9,861 nucleotides of DNA from Chitinophagales bacterium (GCA_020629335.1 JAHDDN010000185.1:1-9861), one strand, 5' to 3'. Counted from the first letter of the stretch, positions 1 to 6,848 are shown. Numbers and translations are program-made. Notes: generated by a model from the sequence alone, not told the origin.

Positions 1-55
1 ACTAAGTTCCGTAAGTCGCTGCATGGACGCCACATACCACTTCTATCCCTATGCG
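1..55 (-). repeat. Truncated copy A of the ~220-nt structured repeat (5' end only)
   Basis: Read on the minus strand, this starts at 55 and runs out of the window at 1. It aligns with the 5' ends of copies B (404-625) and C (8454-8671). The shared core is TAGGGATRGRAGTGGTATG followed by YRGCGT. The next ~20 nt also align, ending in ACTTAGT in A, GCTTAGG in B and GCTTAGT in C. Its 3' two thirds, including the terminal hairpin, lie outside the window. Copy A points away from copy B, so the two are divergent with about 350 bp between their 5' ends. The first five bases differ from the GGCTT of B and C (CGCAT here), which predicts ATGCG at the unseen 3' end if the closing stem is real. Confidence 0.75.
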
Positions 56-313
56 AATGTATTGCTTGATGGCTTAGTTAATATTAGTTTATTAGTAGCT
101 GTAAATAAGTGGATTTTTTAAAGCAATGGCTTATTGGCTAAATGGTTTAAGTGCATAAAGTGGCTCTGGGGCTATTTAGTAATGAATGAGGATTAATACT
201 TAGCCTCCTTCAGCTAAAGCTTCAGGCCAGTAAAGCATTCCGCAATTTTGGGTCGTTGCTTTTTTCCCGACTTGCGAAGGCTTGTTCTAATTTTTAAGGA
301 TTCCCTTTCAAGT

Positions 314-340
314 GATTCTTTCACTTCGTTCAGAATGACA
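314..340 (-). repeat. Bacteroidota-type intergenic repeat motif
   Basis: On the minus strand this reads TGTCATTCTGAACGAAGTG and continues with AAAGAATC. This motif class (GTCATTCTGAnCGnAGTnnAAGAATC) is familiar from non-coding gaps in many Bacteroidota genomes. The identification comes from memory of the motif, not from a search. It contains a weak inverted repeat, ATTCT at 315-319 against AGAAT at 332-336. Its function is unknown. Confidence 0.5.
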
Positions 341-360
341 GCTTTTTTCGAGTTTTTTCG

Positions 361-393
361 GTTAAAACGTTGCAACGTTCACAAAGTTTTAAC
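361..393. repeat. Inverted repeat with nested 14-bp palindrome
   Basis: GTTAAAAC (361-368) is the exact reverse complement of GTTTTAAC (386-393). Within the interval lies a perfect palindrome, AACGTTGCAACGTT (366-379), whose first bases overlap the left arm. The two pairings compete, so it could be a protein-binding operator or a cruciform/hairpin. It sits directly upstream of repeat B (404) and ends 10 bp before it. It could therefore be a promoter-proximal control site or the edge of a larger mobile unit, but it is not found upstream of copy C. Confidence 0.5.
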
Positions 394-403
394 GATAAAA
401 ATC

Positions 404-625
404 GGCTTAGGGATGGGAGTGGTATGTGGCGTCGAGAGGTGACTAATGGAGCTTAGGTAGACGTAGGCTGGCCCGAAGGGCAGACAAGTATGCCTTAGCG
501 GAATAGGAGCCGAACAGCCGCATAAGAACGGACAGCCCGACCCTTTCTATTTTTTTTTATGCGAGGGCGCACACATAGGTAGCGCCCCTACAGTTCGCAT
601 AAAAAAAATAGAAAGGGGAAGCCCC
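404..625 (+). repeat. Full copy B of the ~220-nt structured repeat (putative RNA or MITE)
   Basis: This is a GC-richer block that aligns end to end with 8454-8671. Helices I can fold by hand are as follows. The closing stem is GGCTT (404-408) with AAGCC (619-623). A small hairpin at 468-483 is CTG-g-CCC GAA GGG-CAG with a bulged G. A stem pairs CTTAGCGG (494-501) with CCGCaTAAG (518-526), with a bulged A. The terminal hairpin pairs 541-564 with 595-617, with one slipped T in a nine-T run. Above it, GGGCGC (565-570) pairs with GCGCCC (582-587). Invariant single-stranded blocks are GAACGGACAGCCCGA before the terminal hairpin and CACACATAGG in its loop. No protein is implied: the short frame crossing it follows the repeat. 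It may be a structured RNA or a non-autonomous mobile element. The family is not recognised. Confidence 0.85.
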
Positions 626-641
626 GTAACAACAATAAACT

Positions 642-708
642 ATGAATGATGAATTGGCTCGTGCTACGCACTCGCTTTTGCTGGCGCAGAAATAAGCCTA
701 TCATTCAT
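642..708. repeat. Long-armed inverted repeat downstream of the T9SS protein gene
   Basis: ATGAATGAT (642-650) is the exact reverse complement of ATCATTCAT (700-708), with a 49-nt spacer. It lies between repeat B and the 3' end of the large minus-strand gene. It could form a weak hairpin in that gene's 3' transcript, but it lacks a following T-run on the minus strand, so I do not call it an intrinsic terminator. Confidence 0.4.
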
Positions 709-745
709 TACAAATTGGTTTTGCTCGTGCTGTGTACTTGCTTTA
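657..745. repeat. Pair of degenerate 23-bp direct repeats (657-679 and 723-745)
   Basis: Both copies start with GCTCGTGCT and end in GCTTT plus one base. They differ at five positions, four of them transitions. The second copy overlaps the stop codon of the large minus-strand gene (743-745). The motif resembles short dispersed intergenic repeats common in Bacteroidota, and its role is unknown. Confidence 0.55.
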
Positions 746-3700
746 AAATTTAATTACATTAAAACGTTTTTCAAAGGTACTGTTGTAGCACTTGACAATA
801 TAATTTCCAGAGGCATAGCCCTCAAGTGATACTGTAATTTTACCACCATCTGATATTGAAGTGCTTTGGATTGTTCTGCCCAAATTATCGTAAACTTCGA
901 TATTTACCCTATCAGAGGAAGCAGCAAGGGATTCGAGCTCTATATTAAAATGATTGTTAGTTGGATTTGGATATATCTTAATTCCATTCAATGAGACCTC
1001 AGATATATCAGTCTGCACATCTGTTTCAATAGTTACTGACTCTTCATAGGAGCAAACACCAGATGCCTCTTGTACCACAATTTCATAGGTTCCTGCACTT
1101 AAGTTAGTAAATTCATTATCGGTCACAAAGTTTTGTCCGCCATCTATACTATACTGATAAGTATTCAATCCTACTGAAGTATAAATCGTAATCGTCCCAT
1201 CGTCCATGTCTTCAGAAGAGGTATTAGCCGTTACTATATAGGTATTGATTTCGCAAACTTCAACAGGAACAGTTGCTTCATAGGAACAGATCCCCGATGC
1301 ATCTTGTACAACTATATTGTAATTGCCCACGGCTAGGTCGGGGAATACATTATCGGTCACAAAGTTTTGTCCGCCATCAATGCTATATTGATAGGGAGCG
1401 ATTCCTGAAGTTGGATTGATTTCTATAGAGCCATTTGCGGTGACTACAGAAGACACGCTACTTGTTATAATATCTACTGTAGTAAATGTGCAGCTTTCAA
1501 TAGCAATGGTCTCCTGATAAGAGCAATCTCCAGTAGCATCTATTATCAATACGTCATAATCTCCTGGAGCTAAATCGGTAAAGGTATTTTTCTCACTAAA
1601 TGTTTGTCCACCATCAATACTGTATTGAAATGGACTAAAACCTGCATTTGTATAAATGGCGATCGCTCCATCGTTCGTATCCGTAGCAGTTAAATGGGAT
1701 ACATTGATATCTGCTGTAAACTCACAATCCGTTCCAGCAAGACAAAACACTTCTTCCGCCAGCGAACCGTAGTCACCATCATTACTTACAATAGTTACAC
1801 CTAATGAATTTAAAACCTCAAAATAACCATCTCCTATGAGTCCGTCTCCATAAGAATCGTACACATAAAGTGTGTAGCAAGAAGTGTAATTCACACAAAT
1901 ATCTTCGCTATAGAAATCTAGACCACCTTCTAAGGCATCACTAGCTATGGTTTGATTCGCTCCTTGGTCATATAATTCCCAAGAAATTTCATAAGAATAA
2001 AAATCAGGGTTTATGACAAGTGTGATATTGCCCAAATTTGACTCCAGGTCTGAATCTGTCGTTGTGGTATCCGCATTATTCATCCAATTTTCATCCGATT
2101 GGTCGTTTACACTTAATAAGTTAACGGCGATTTCATTTTCGCCTTCTAGAAGATAGTCATCAATATTGACTCCAAGCACCGCTTGTCCTTGGTAAGCAAT
2201 ATCTACTTCTTCATAAAAAGTGCCTACGACAAGCCCATTAACCGCTACTTGAATGACTACACTATTGATGTTTTCCTCCCCATGATTAGTAATGATAATA
2301 TCGGTTTCAACCTCATCATTGCAAAGAATATTTAGTTCTCCTACAGCTACTTCGCCATCCAATGAATGTATCTTACTTAGTACATAGTTTAAAGTATCAT
2401 TGTTTTCATATTCATCCTCCATATCAGTAACGATAGCGGTGATGGTATAATCGCCAACGGCTGAAAAGTCTTGTGGGACTGTAAATTCATAATCAGCAGC
2501 ACTAAAAGGCTCAATTGTTTCCGTAATATTGATGGTTTCTATCCATTCGTCGTCTACCAATAGCGTAATATCAAAATCGCTCATATCGTTTAAACCAGTA
2601 TTGGCAATTCTTGCACTTACCAGTTCACTGTCACCCAAGCTAGCAGAAGATTGGGGTTCAATAATTGCTTCAACACTTAAATCAGAATTGGCTTTAACGT
2701 CTGCCCAAAAGGAAACCCATGGTCTGGCTTGTTTGATAGCCAATTGATCTTGAGCGGTTACCTTATACTCAATATCCATTGCAAAACCCTCTGCTCCTAC
2801 CACATCATATAGCTCGGCAAATTCATCATGAATAACCGTTAGGTATTCTCTCATTTGATCCAAGTATTCTTGATCCATGACCAATTCGCCTGGATCAACT
2901 AAGTTAGACAGTCTTAAAACGAGGTATCCGGCTCCTTCATCTGGATTTTCGTATAACAAGATTTCCTCTGGCACTGAATTAGGATCAGGGTTGGTAATCA
3001 ATGATTCTCCCACTTGAGTATTTAGATAAAAAGTGCTATCTGTTTCATAAATTGGGTCAATACTAATCCCTACCCCATTGGATTTTTCCTCTTGGAAATT
3101 AGGGTGACATAAGATTCCCATCGCTGCCAGAAAGTGATCCACGCGATAAAAATCTCTTTCCTCATATGCCCTAAAATTCCACATACTTGCATAAACTTGC
3201 TTAATGGATTTTTGGATATGCCCTTCATCTAAGTGTTGGGTTTTGGAGGTATATAATCCTGCCCCACTAAATCCAGGTAAATCTTCATTATTCGTACTGG
3301 AGCGACATCTAACAGCCGTCCCCTCTGGAAAATCATCATGCATAGCTTGTAAATCATCCAACATCCATTGCGGCATGGGAGCATCTTTAATGTCTCTTCT
3401 AAAATCTTCTAAACGATCAATACGAAAGTTGATATCCGTTTGGAAAGTAGGATTGTCTATCATGACTTGGGCCTCCTCGTAAAAATTGTTGAATTTCATG
3501 AATTCATCATAGTAATAAAATGGAATTCCAAAACCATCGGGTATCGTACCATCAGGAAACCCAAATGTCCTCATGGTCGCCACATTGGAACATTTAGCTC
3601 CAAAGGCAGTAGACATTTCAAACTCAATTGAATCTAAGGGTAAAATTTCGGTGATACTTAAGTCTCGAACTGGAAACTGTGGTTCTGTTGGCCTAAGCTC

Positions 3701-4915
3701 TTCATACCAGTCGTTCACTTCATCTAAAGTGGCTTCTCGTATTTGAAAGGTCTCATTTTCTACTTTATAATAAATATAACCGCCTAACAAATTGGCAATT
3801 GAATCAATGGATAAAGGATCTGCGATATATGCATTCGGAACATTATCTTGAATCGCTCTTAAGTTAACATGCGATAATGGCGTTTGTATAACAGAAGTGA
3901 TGATTCCACCCACTCTGGGCAATGAATTCGGCAATTGGTCATATAGCACAATATCTCTTGACCCTGGGGTTTCACCGAGATCCTCCATATGCTTAAAGAA
4001 GCCATATCCTTCTGCTTCATGGAATGGTATATAATTGATTTCAGCGAAAACATCCGATTCTAAAACAACCTCTATTCTGGAATCTACAAAATCATCCGCA
4101 TATTGGCTATTGTAAGTGGCTTCACTATTTTGCCCAATAAAGTGATTCATATTATTTTGTAGAAAAGGCATATTAGCCGCCAACAACTCATAGGTTCTTT
4201 GAGTTTCCTCAAAGTTGTAGGCATCTCCAAAAGAAAAATTAAATGAATAACTTCCAATTACCCCATTTGTCGAGATGTCGTTAGCATTAAAAACAATTTC
4301 TCCAGAGCTATCATCTCCCAAAACCGTTGCACCAATTGCATTGAAAAAAGAGGCATGAATAGTATAGGTATTGCTATTAATAAAATAGACTTTCGGCTCT
4401 GGAGTATCTCTATCCAAAATACCAAACTTAACATACAATTGTCCATCTAAAAATGGCGCCCAACCAACATTATTCACCGCAGCTAATTCCAAAAAAGTTT
4501 CAGCATCTGGTATGGAGGTAGATCCATCAATAAAATCAACCGGATCAGCAAAGTTGATCGGAGCATCTATAGGCATATTATTAAATTCTGTCACATCATC
4601 AATACCATCACCATCATAATCATCGGGACTCGCTATATCATGTTCTGTTACAGAATAATTCTCTAATGGATAAGCTCCGGCAGGATCAATAATCACCAAA
4701 GTTCCATCAACCCCCATCGTCATGGCAGTAGCCCAATTAAACGTAGAACTATGGTCTGCATGTAACATATAATATTTGTCTGCTTGGGCTTCTATGGATA
4801 ATTGTGCTTGACCAATACCATTTACAGAATAATTGTCAATGGTTACCGTTTGAGCAGTACAAAAACTATAAGCAGAAATTAAGCATATAAGTGGTAAAAT
4901 AATTTTCTTAATCAT
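743..4915 (-). CDS. T9SS-secreted PEP/pyruvate-binding (PPDK_N-type) domain protein with SprB repeats
   Basis: This is a 1390-residue extracellular or surface protein. A Sec signal peptide covers residues 1-21 (hydrophobic core, then CTA-Q). A calcium-binding-type DYDGDGIDD lies near 99-107. GGIITSVIQTPLSHVNLRA (336-354) resembles the mobile phosphohistidine domain of PEP-utilising enzymes, with H349 as candidate carrier. Residues ~438-735 resemble the ATP-binding domain of PEP synthase, PPDK and glucan water dikinase (PPDK_N): AKCSN at 440, AVRCRSSTNNEDLPGFSGAG at 534-553, and a closing AIKQARPW at 726-733. Two CARDB/Ig-like modules (~744-850, ~851-950) follow, then a YGDG-type module (~960-1060), three SprB-like repeats (~1064-1300, each with YSIDGGQ.F) and a type A T9SS sorting domain (~1305-1390, starting IKIYPNPT). 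The His-before-ATP-domain order recalls glucan water dikinase. No PEP/pyruvate TIM barrel is visible, so the substrate is unknown. An intracellular ATP-dependent reaction is hard to reconcile with export. It may instead be a binding module or use extracellular nucleotide. It starts 57 bp after the phosphatase gene and is probably co-transcribed. Confidence 0.9.
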   Translation of the reverse strand: MIKKIILPLICLISAYSFCTAQTVTIDNYSVNGIGQAQLSIEAQADKYYMLHADHSSTFNWATAMTMGVDGTLVIIDPAGAYPLENYSVTEHDIASPDDYDGDGIDDVTEFNNMPIDAPINFADPVDFIDGSTSIPDAETFLELAAVNNVGWAPFLDGQLYVKFGILDRDTPEPKVYFINSNTYTIHASFFNAIGATVLGDDSSGEIVFNANDISTNGVIGSYSFNFSFGDAYNFEETQRTYELLAANMPFLQNNMNHFIGQNSEATYNSQYADDFVDSRIEVVLESDVFAEINYIPFHEAEGYGFFKHMEDLGETPGSRDIVLYDQLPNSLPRVGGIITSVIQTPLSHVNLRAIQDNVPNAYIADPLSIDSIANLLGGYIYYKVENETFQIREATLDEVNDWYEELRPTEPQFPVRDLSITEILPLDSIEFEMSTAFGAKCSNVATMRTFGFPDGTIPDGFGIPFYYYDEFMKFNNFYEEAQVMIDNPTFQTDINFRIDRLEDFRRDIKDAPMPQWMLDDLQAMHDDFPEGTAVRCRSSTNNEDLPGFSGAGLYTSKTQHLDEGHIQKSIKQVYASMWNFRAYEERDFYRVDHFLAAMGILCHPNFQEEKSNGVGISIDPIYETDSTFYLNTQVGESLITNPDPNSVPEEILLYENPDEGAGYLVLRLSNLVDPGELVMDQEYLDQMREYLTVIHDEFAELYDVVGAEGFAMDIEYKVTAQDQLAIKQARPWVSFWADVKANSDLSVEAIIEPQSSASLGDSELVSARIANTGLNDMSDFDITLLVDDEWIETINITETIEPFSAADYEFTVPQDFSAVGDYTITAIVTDMEDEYENNDTLNYVLSKIHSLDGEVAVGELNILCNDEVETDIIITNHGEENINSVVIQVAVNGLVVGTFYEEVDIAYQGQAVLGVNIDDYLLEGENEIAVNLLSVNDQSDENWMNNADTTTTDSDLESNLGNITLVINPDFYSYEISWELYDQGANQTIASDALEGGLDFYSEDICVNYTSCYTLYVYDSYGDGLIGDGYFEVLNSLGVTIVSNDGDYGSLAEEVFCLAGTDCEFTADINVSHLTATDTNDGAIAIYTNAGFSPFQYSIDGGQTFSEKNTFTDLAPGDYDVLIIDATGDCSYQETIAIESCTFTTVDIITSSVSSVVTANGSIEINPTSGIAPYQYSIDGGQNFVTDNVFPDLAVGNYNIVVQDASGICSYEATVPVEVCEINTYIVTANTSSEDMDDGTITIYTSVGLNTYQYSIDGGQNFVTDNEFTNLSAGTYEIVVQEASGVCSYEESVTIETDVQTDISEVSLNGIKIYPNPTNNHFNIELESLAASSDRVNIEVYDNLGRTIQSTSISDGGKITVSLEGYASGNYIVKCYNSTFEKRFNVIKF
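1016..1726 (-). repeat. Three tandem SprB-like repeat units inside the T9SS protein gene
   Basis: Three units of roughly 78-80 codons encode residues ~1064-1300. Each ends in a CSYE or CSYQ strand, and each carries YSIDGGQ.F near its middle. Units two and three share an identical 31-bp stretch (1114-1144 and 1348-1378), exactly 234 bp (78 codons) apart. This indicates recent duplication or gene conversion. Unit one is more diverged. Such repeats occur in SprB-type gliding adhesins and other Bacteroidota surface proteins. Confidence 0.85.
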
Positions 4916-4972
4916 AACGAATGGCTTTTGTAAATTTGAGTTCAGTTAATGGATTGATAATAAGATTTGCTT

Positions 4973-5494
4973 TTAATCTTTACAGTCAAAAGCGGTATGT
5001 AATAGATGTAGTCGCCTGCTATCATTAGAGATGACAACCTGATAAACTCGATTGTAAATTGCTTCATCAAATGATCCTATGTTTTCATTAACCAAAAGCC
5101 CTGCCAATACTCCTGTTGTATTACTATGTCCAACTACTAGTGCGTCTTGCTTACTTTCGAGTAGGAAATTGGAGAAATCTTTTAACTTATTAGGATCATA
5201 TTCCTTAATCTCCAGTCCCTTGGAGTTAGCTGTCGGTAGCGCTGTATTTTTAGTTCTATTATAGTTAGTGCTGTAAATAGCATCCAGCTCTACAGCACTC
5301 AAAAAACTACTTAGACTCTCCGATCTTTGCTCTCCACATGGCGTCAATGGAGGGTCTGATTGATTATCAGGTGTTACATCTTTTTCTGAGTGTCTAACTA
5401 AATATATTGTAAATATTTCATTATTTTTCTGGGCACAAGAGTCAGATTGAAACCCCAGAACTACTAAAATTACTATAAGATATATTTTCGTCAT
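4973..5494 (-). CDS. Exported histidine phosphatase superfamily protein
   Basis: This 173-residue protein has the phosphoglycerate-mutase-like (histidine phosphatase, branch 1) pattern. LVRHSEK (32-38) supplies the nucleophile H35 with R34. PPLTPCGEQRSESL (48-61) is the conserved helix start. YSTNYNRTKNTALP (74-87) carries the phosphate-binding R80. VVGHSNT (120-126) has the second catalytic histidine, H123. The length fits the small SixA-like members. An N-terminal hydrophobic segment (1-21) ending SDSCAQ indicates export. Cleavage after CA is plausible, and C20 could instead be a relaxed lipobox, so periplasmic or lipoprotein location is undecided. It removes phosphate from an unknown small molecule or protein. 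It precedes the secreted dikinase-like gene by 57 bp on the same strand, which suggests one transcript. The start at 5494 is the only one that leaves a full signal peptide. Confidence 0.88.
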   Translation of the reverse strand: MTKIYLIVILVVLGFQSDSCAQKNNEIFTIYLVRHSEKDVTPDNQSDPPLTPCGEQRSESLSSFLSAVELDAIYSTNYNRTKNTALPTANSKGLEIKEYDPNKLKDFSNFLLESKQDALVVGHSNTTGVLAGLLVNENIGSFDEAIYNRVYQVVISNDSRRLHLLHTAFDCKD

Positions 5495-5541
5495 ACAGGA
5501 GAAAGATATGCTAAATATTTAGGCTATCCAAAGGGCTCACT

Positions 5542-5685
5542 TTATTTTATGTCCTTATCGCTTAAATGTAAATAAATTTCGGTCGTTTTGACGCTATTAT
5601 GACCTAACAAATGTCTTCGCAAACCCTATAGAGCTGGCTTTTGCACAGAATGAATGGTAAATGAATGCTTTTTTAATGAACTCAT
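5542..5685 (-). pseudogene. C-terminal remnant of a tyrosine recombinase/integrase
   Basis: Translating 5685 to 5542 on the minus strand gives KKHSFTIHSVQKPAL, an in-frame TAG stop (5626-5628), then GLRRHLLGHNSVKTTEIYLH and LSDKDIK before the true stop. This is the C-terminal catalytic box of phage-integrase-family recombinases. HSF corresponds to the RHSF box (its arginine is K here), LLGH carries the conserved histidine, and the tyrosine of TTEIY is the nucleophile. The spacing between HSF and LGH is what the family normally shows, so the stop is a nonsense mutation rather than a frameshift artefact. Everything N-terminal is gone: an in-frame stop lies just upstream, and the next gene ends 10 bp away. 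The fragment cannot be active. It marks past integration or excision events between the phosphatase gene and the AT-rich block. Confidence 0.85.
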
Positions 5686-5695
5686 TTAAAGTTTT

Positions 5696-6421
5696 TCATT
5701 TTGTCATTGTTCCTAAAAAATAAATAACGTCTTCTCCCCTAAATTCCAGTTTATTGATTCCATCATTAGCAGGTATATAATTAAAAGAACTATAAAAATC
5801 AATTACAGCAGCATCTATTATTGGGTTAGCATGATGGTAAATTTCAATATTTTGTACCAATCCAAAAGTATCAATTTCATACCAAAACTCACATTTTATG
5901 GTATCTGTCAATTCAGAGGTGAACTTTGTCTTGAATTCATCCAATTTATCGTAGTAAGATTTATCAATTCTTTTGGGCGCAAAGTTTTTATTTTTGGCAT
6001 TGGCTCCAACATAAAACTTACCATCATGATATTCCCTGATGTATTTGGATTTAGGAAATTCATATTTTGACCTTTTATGAATTCTCATTGTCAAAGAATC
6101 TAAGTCATTTATAATCTCTATTTTATTAGGGGTATGTGATAACATGATTGAATTATAACAACTATCTAATTCTTTTTGGTAGTATTCATTTAAATGAATC
6201 GGATAGATGATATTTACCCCATATTTTTTCCAGATGAAATATTTATCAGTTTCTGAGAAAAGATATTTTCCTCTAAGAACGGGCTCGATATTTCCTTTTT
6301 CAATTTCTTTCTGAGCTAGTTCCTTCATTTCATTACAGAACCCTTTTTTATCGGATTTCAAAGATTCTTGACAACTTGAAAGTAATCCAATCAAAATCAA
6401 TATGTATACTGCTTTCTTCAT
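5696..6421 (-). CDS. Hypothetical lipoprotein with a TonB-C-like C-terminus
   Basis: The gene is predicted to start at 6421 (241 residues). A longer frame opens at 6442, but the internal ATG gives a compact lipoprotein signal, MKKAVYILILIGLLSSC, with lipobox LSSC and C17 as the lipid-attachment residue. The mature part is charged and mostly without motifs. The last ~60 residues (FWYEIDTFGLVQNIEIY, then a helix with DAAVIDF and a YIPA turn) have the strand-helix-strand pattern of a TonB C-terminal domain, in which G-V-x-x-I is followed by an alanine-rich helix and W/Y-x-P-A. Such solo domains are common in Bacteroidota lipoproteins. The resemblance is by eye and moderate. It is probably anchored to the outer or inner membrane facing the periplasm. 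It is the last gene of the minus-strand AT-rich block and ends 10 bp before the integrase remnant. Confidence 0.75.
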   Translation of the reverse strand: MKKAVYILILIGLLSSCQESLKSDKKGFCNEMKELAQKEIEKGNIEPVLRGKYLFSETDKYFIWKKYGVNIIYPIHLNEYYQKELDSCYNSIMLSHTPNKIEIINDLDSLTMRIHKRSKYEFPKSKYIREYHDGKFYVGANAKNKNFAPKRIDKSYYDKLDEFKTKFTSELTDTIKCEFWYEIDTFGLVQNIEIYHHANPIIDAAVIDFYSSFNYIPANDGINKLEFRGEDVIYFLGTMTK

Positions 6422-6500
6422 AATAAAACCCAAATTCTTCATTTGTATGTCATCGTTAAATTTGCCGCCAAGGACATAGGAACAAACTTTGGTACAATTT

Positions 6501-6848
6501 CTATTTTTTCTTTATCAATTTACAAATTATAAAAGAATCTGCTTTTTCTTTATCTGAATATTTATTTACGAATCGTTTATCGTGGAATGTATTTCTTTTT
6601 TTTATTCTTTCTCTGGAAGTATAAAATTTACATTTTATAATTAATTCTTCATGCTTGTTTAATTCCTTTCCAAGAGGTATCTTAGTTATTTCTCCATTTT
6701 CATAAGTGCTACTTTCTATTTTAGATAATAGTAGATTTCGATGGGAGTAAATTTCAAATATTCTCTCGACATTGTACTCAAATCCATGATCTGTTTTAAA
6801 ATCAAATCCAAAATCTTCTCGGTCAAAATCCGAACTTATTTCATACAC
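6501..6848 (-). CDS. Small hypothetical protein, GTG start or truncated N-terminus
   Basis: The protein is 115 residues, lysine- and glutamate-rich, with no signal peptide, no membrane segment and no family I recognise. It begins DFDREDFGFDF and ends in a basic tail KLIKKK. The first codon of the frame is GTG at 6848, with only a weak AAGGA two bases upstream. The frame stays open four more codons to a TAG at 6861-6863. The ATG one base out of register gives only three codons. So either a GTG start with poor spacing is used, or this is the C-terminal part of a once longer gene. It lies between the orphan at 6956-7456 and the lipoprotein gene (58 bp from the longer lipoprotein frame), all on the same strand. 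It may be a real small cytoplasmic protein or a decaying one. Confidence 0.5.
   Translation of the reverse strand: MYEISSDFDREDFGFDFKTDHGFEYNVERIFEIYSHRNLLLSKIESSTYENGEITKIPLGKELNKHEELIIKCKFYTSRERIKKRNTFHDKRFVNKYSDKEKADSFIICKLIKKK

Larger units (their letters stand above)
56..403. other. Gene-free spacer between divergent repeat copies A and B
   Basis: I see no credible coding region here. The one short open frame (from 248) runs into repeat B and takes its C-terminus from the repeat, so I treat it as spurious. Two pieces of structure stand out. Positions 314-340, read on the minus strand, match the TGTCATTCTGAACGAAGTG type of motif that I recognise as recurring between genes of many Bacteroidota. 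Positions 361-393 form an inverted repeat with a perfect palindrome inside it (annotated separately). The rest is unassigned. Confidence 0.5.

Noticed and set aside
248..442. A 64-codon plus-strand reading frame in the repeat-rich left end
   Set aside because: Its C-terminal part is translated from repeat B and matches the frame crossing repeat C only because the DNA repeats. It also runs through the dispersed intergenic motif at 314-340. There is no start signal and no protein-like composition.
541..617. Terminal hairpin of repeat B as an ordinary intrinsic terminator of the T9SS gene
   Set aside because: Read on the minus strand, the hairpin is not followed by a T-run but by GC-rich sequence. 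Its conserved loops and covariation with copy C need a different explanation.
404..625. Retron msr-msd, integron attC site, or IscB-type guide RNA
   Set aside because: There is no reverse transcriptase, integron integrase or IscB/TnpB gene in the window. The attC consensus ends (RYYYAAC/GTTRRRY) are absent. Only the long hairpin is suggestive, which is not enough.
1016..1726. CRISPR-like regular repeats
   Set aside because: The spacing is an in-frame 78-80 codons and the repeats encode SprB-like modules of a single protein. There are no short identical direct repeats with unique spacers.
2529..4446. Several 60-90-codon frames on both strands inside the large gene
   Set aside because: All lie within the 1390-residue coding sequence, which has continuous domain support. 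They show no domains or start signals and are shadows of it.
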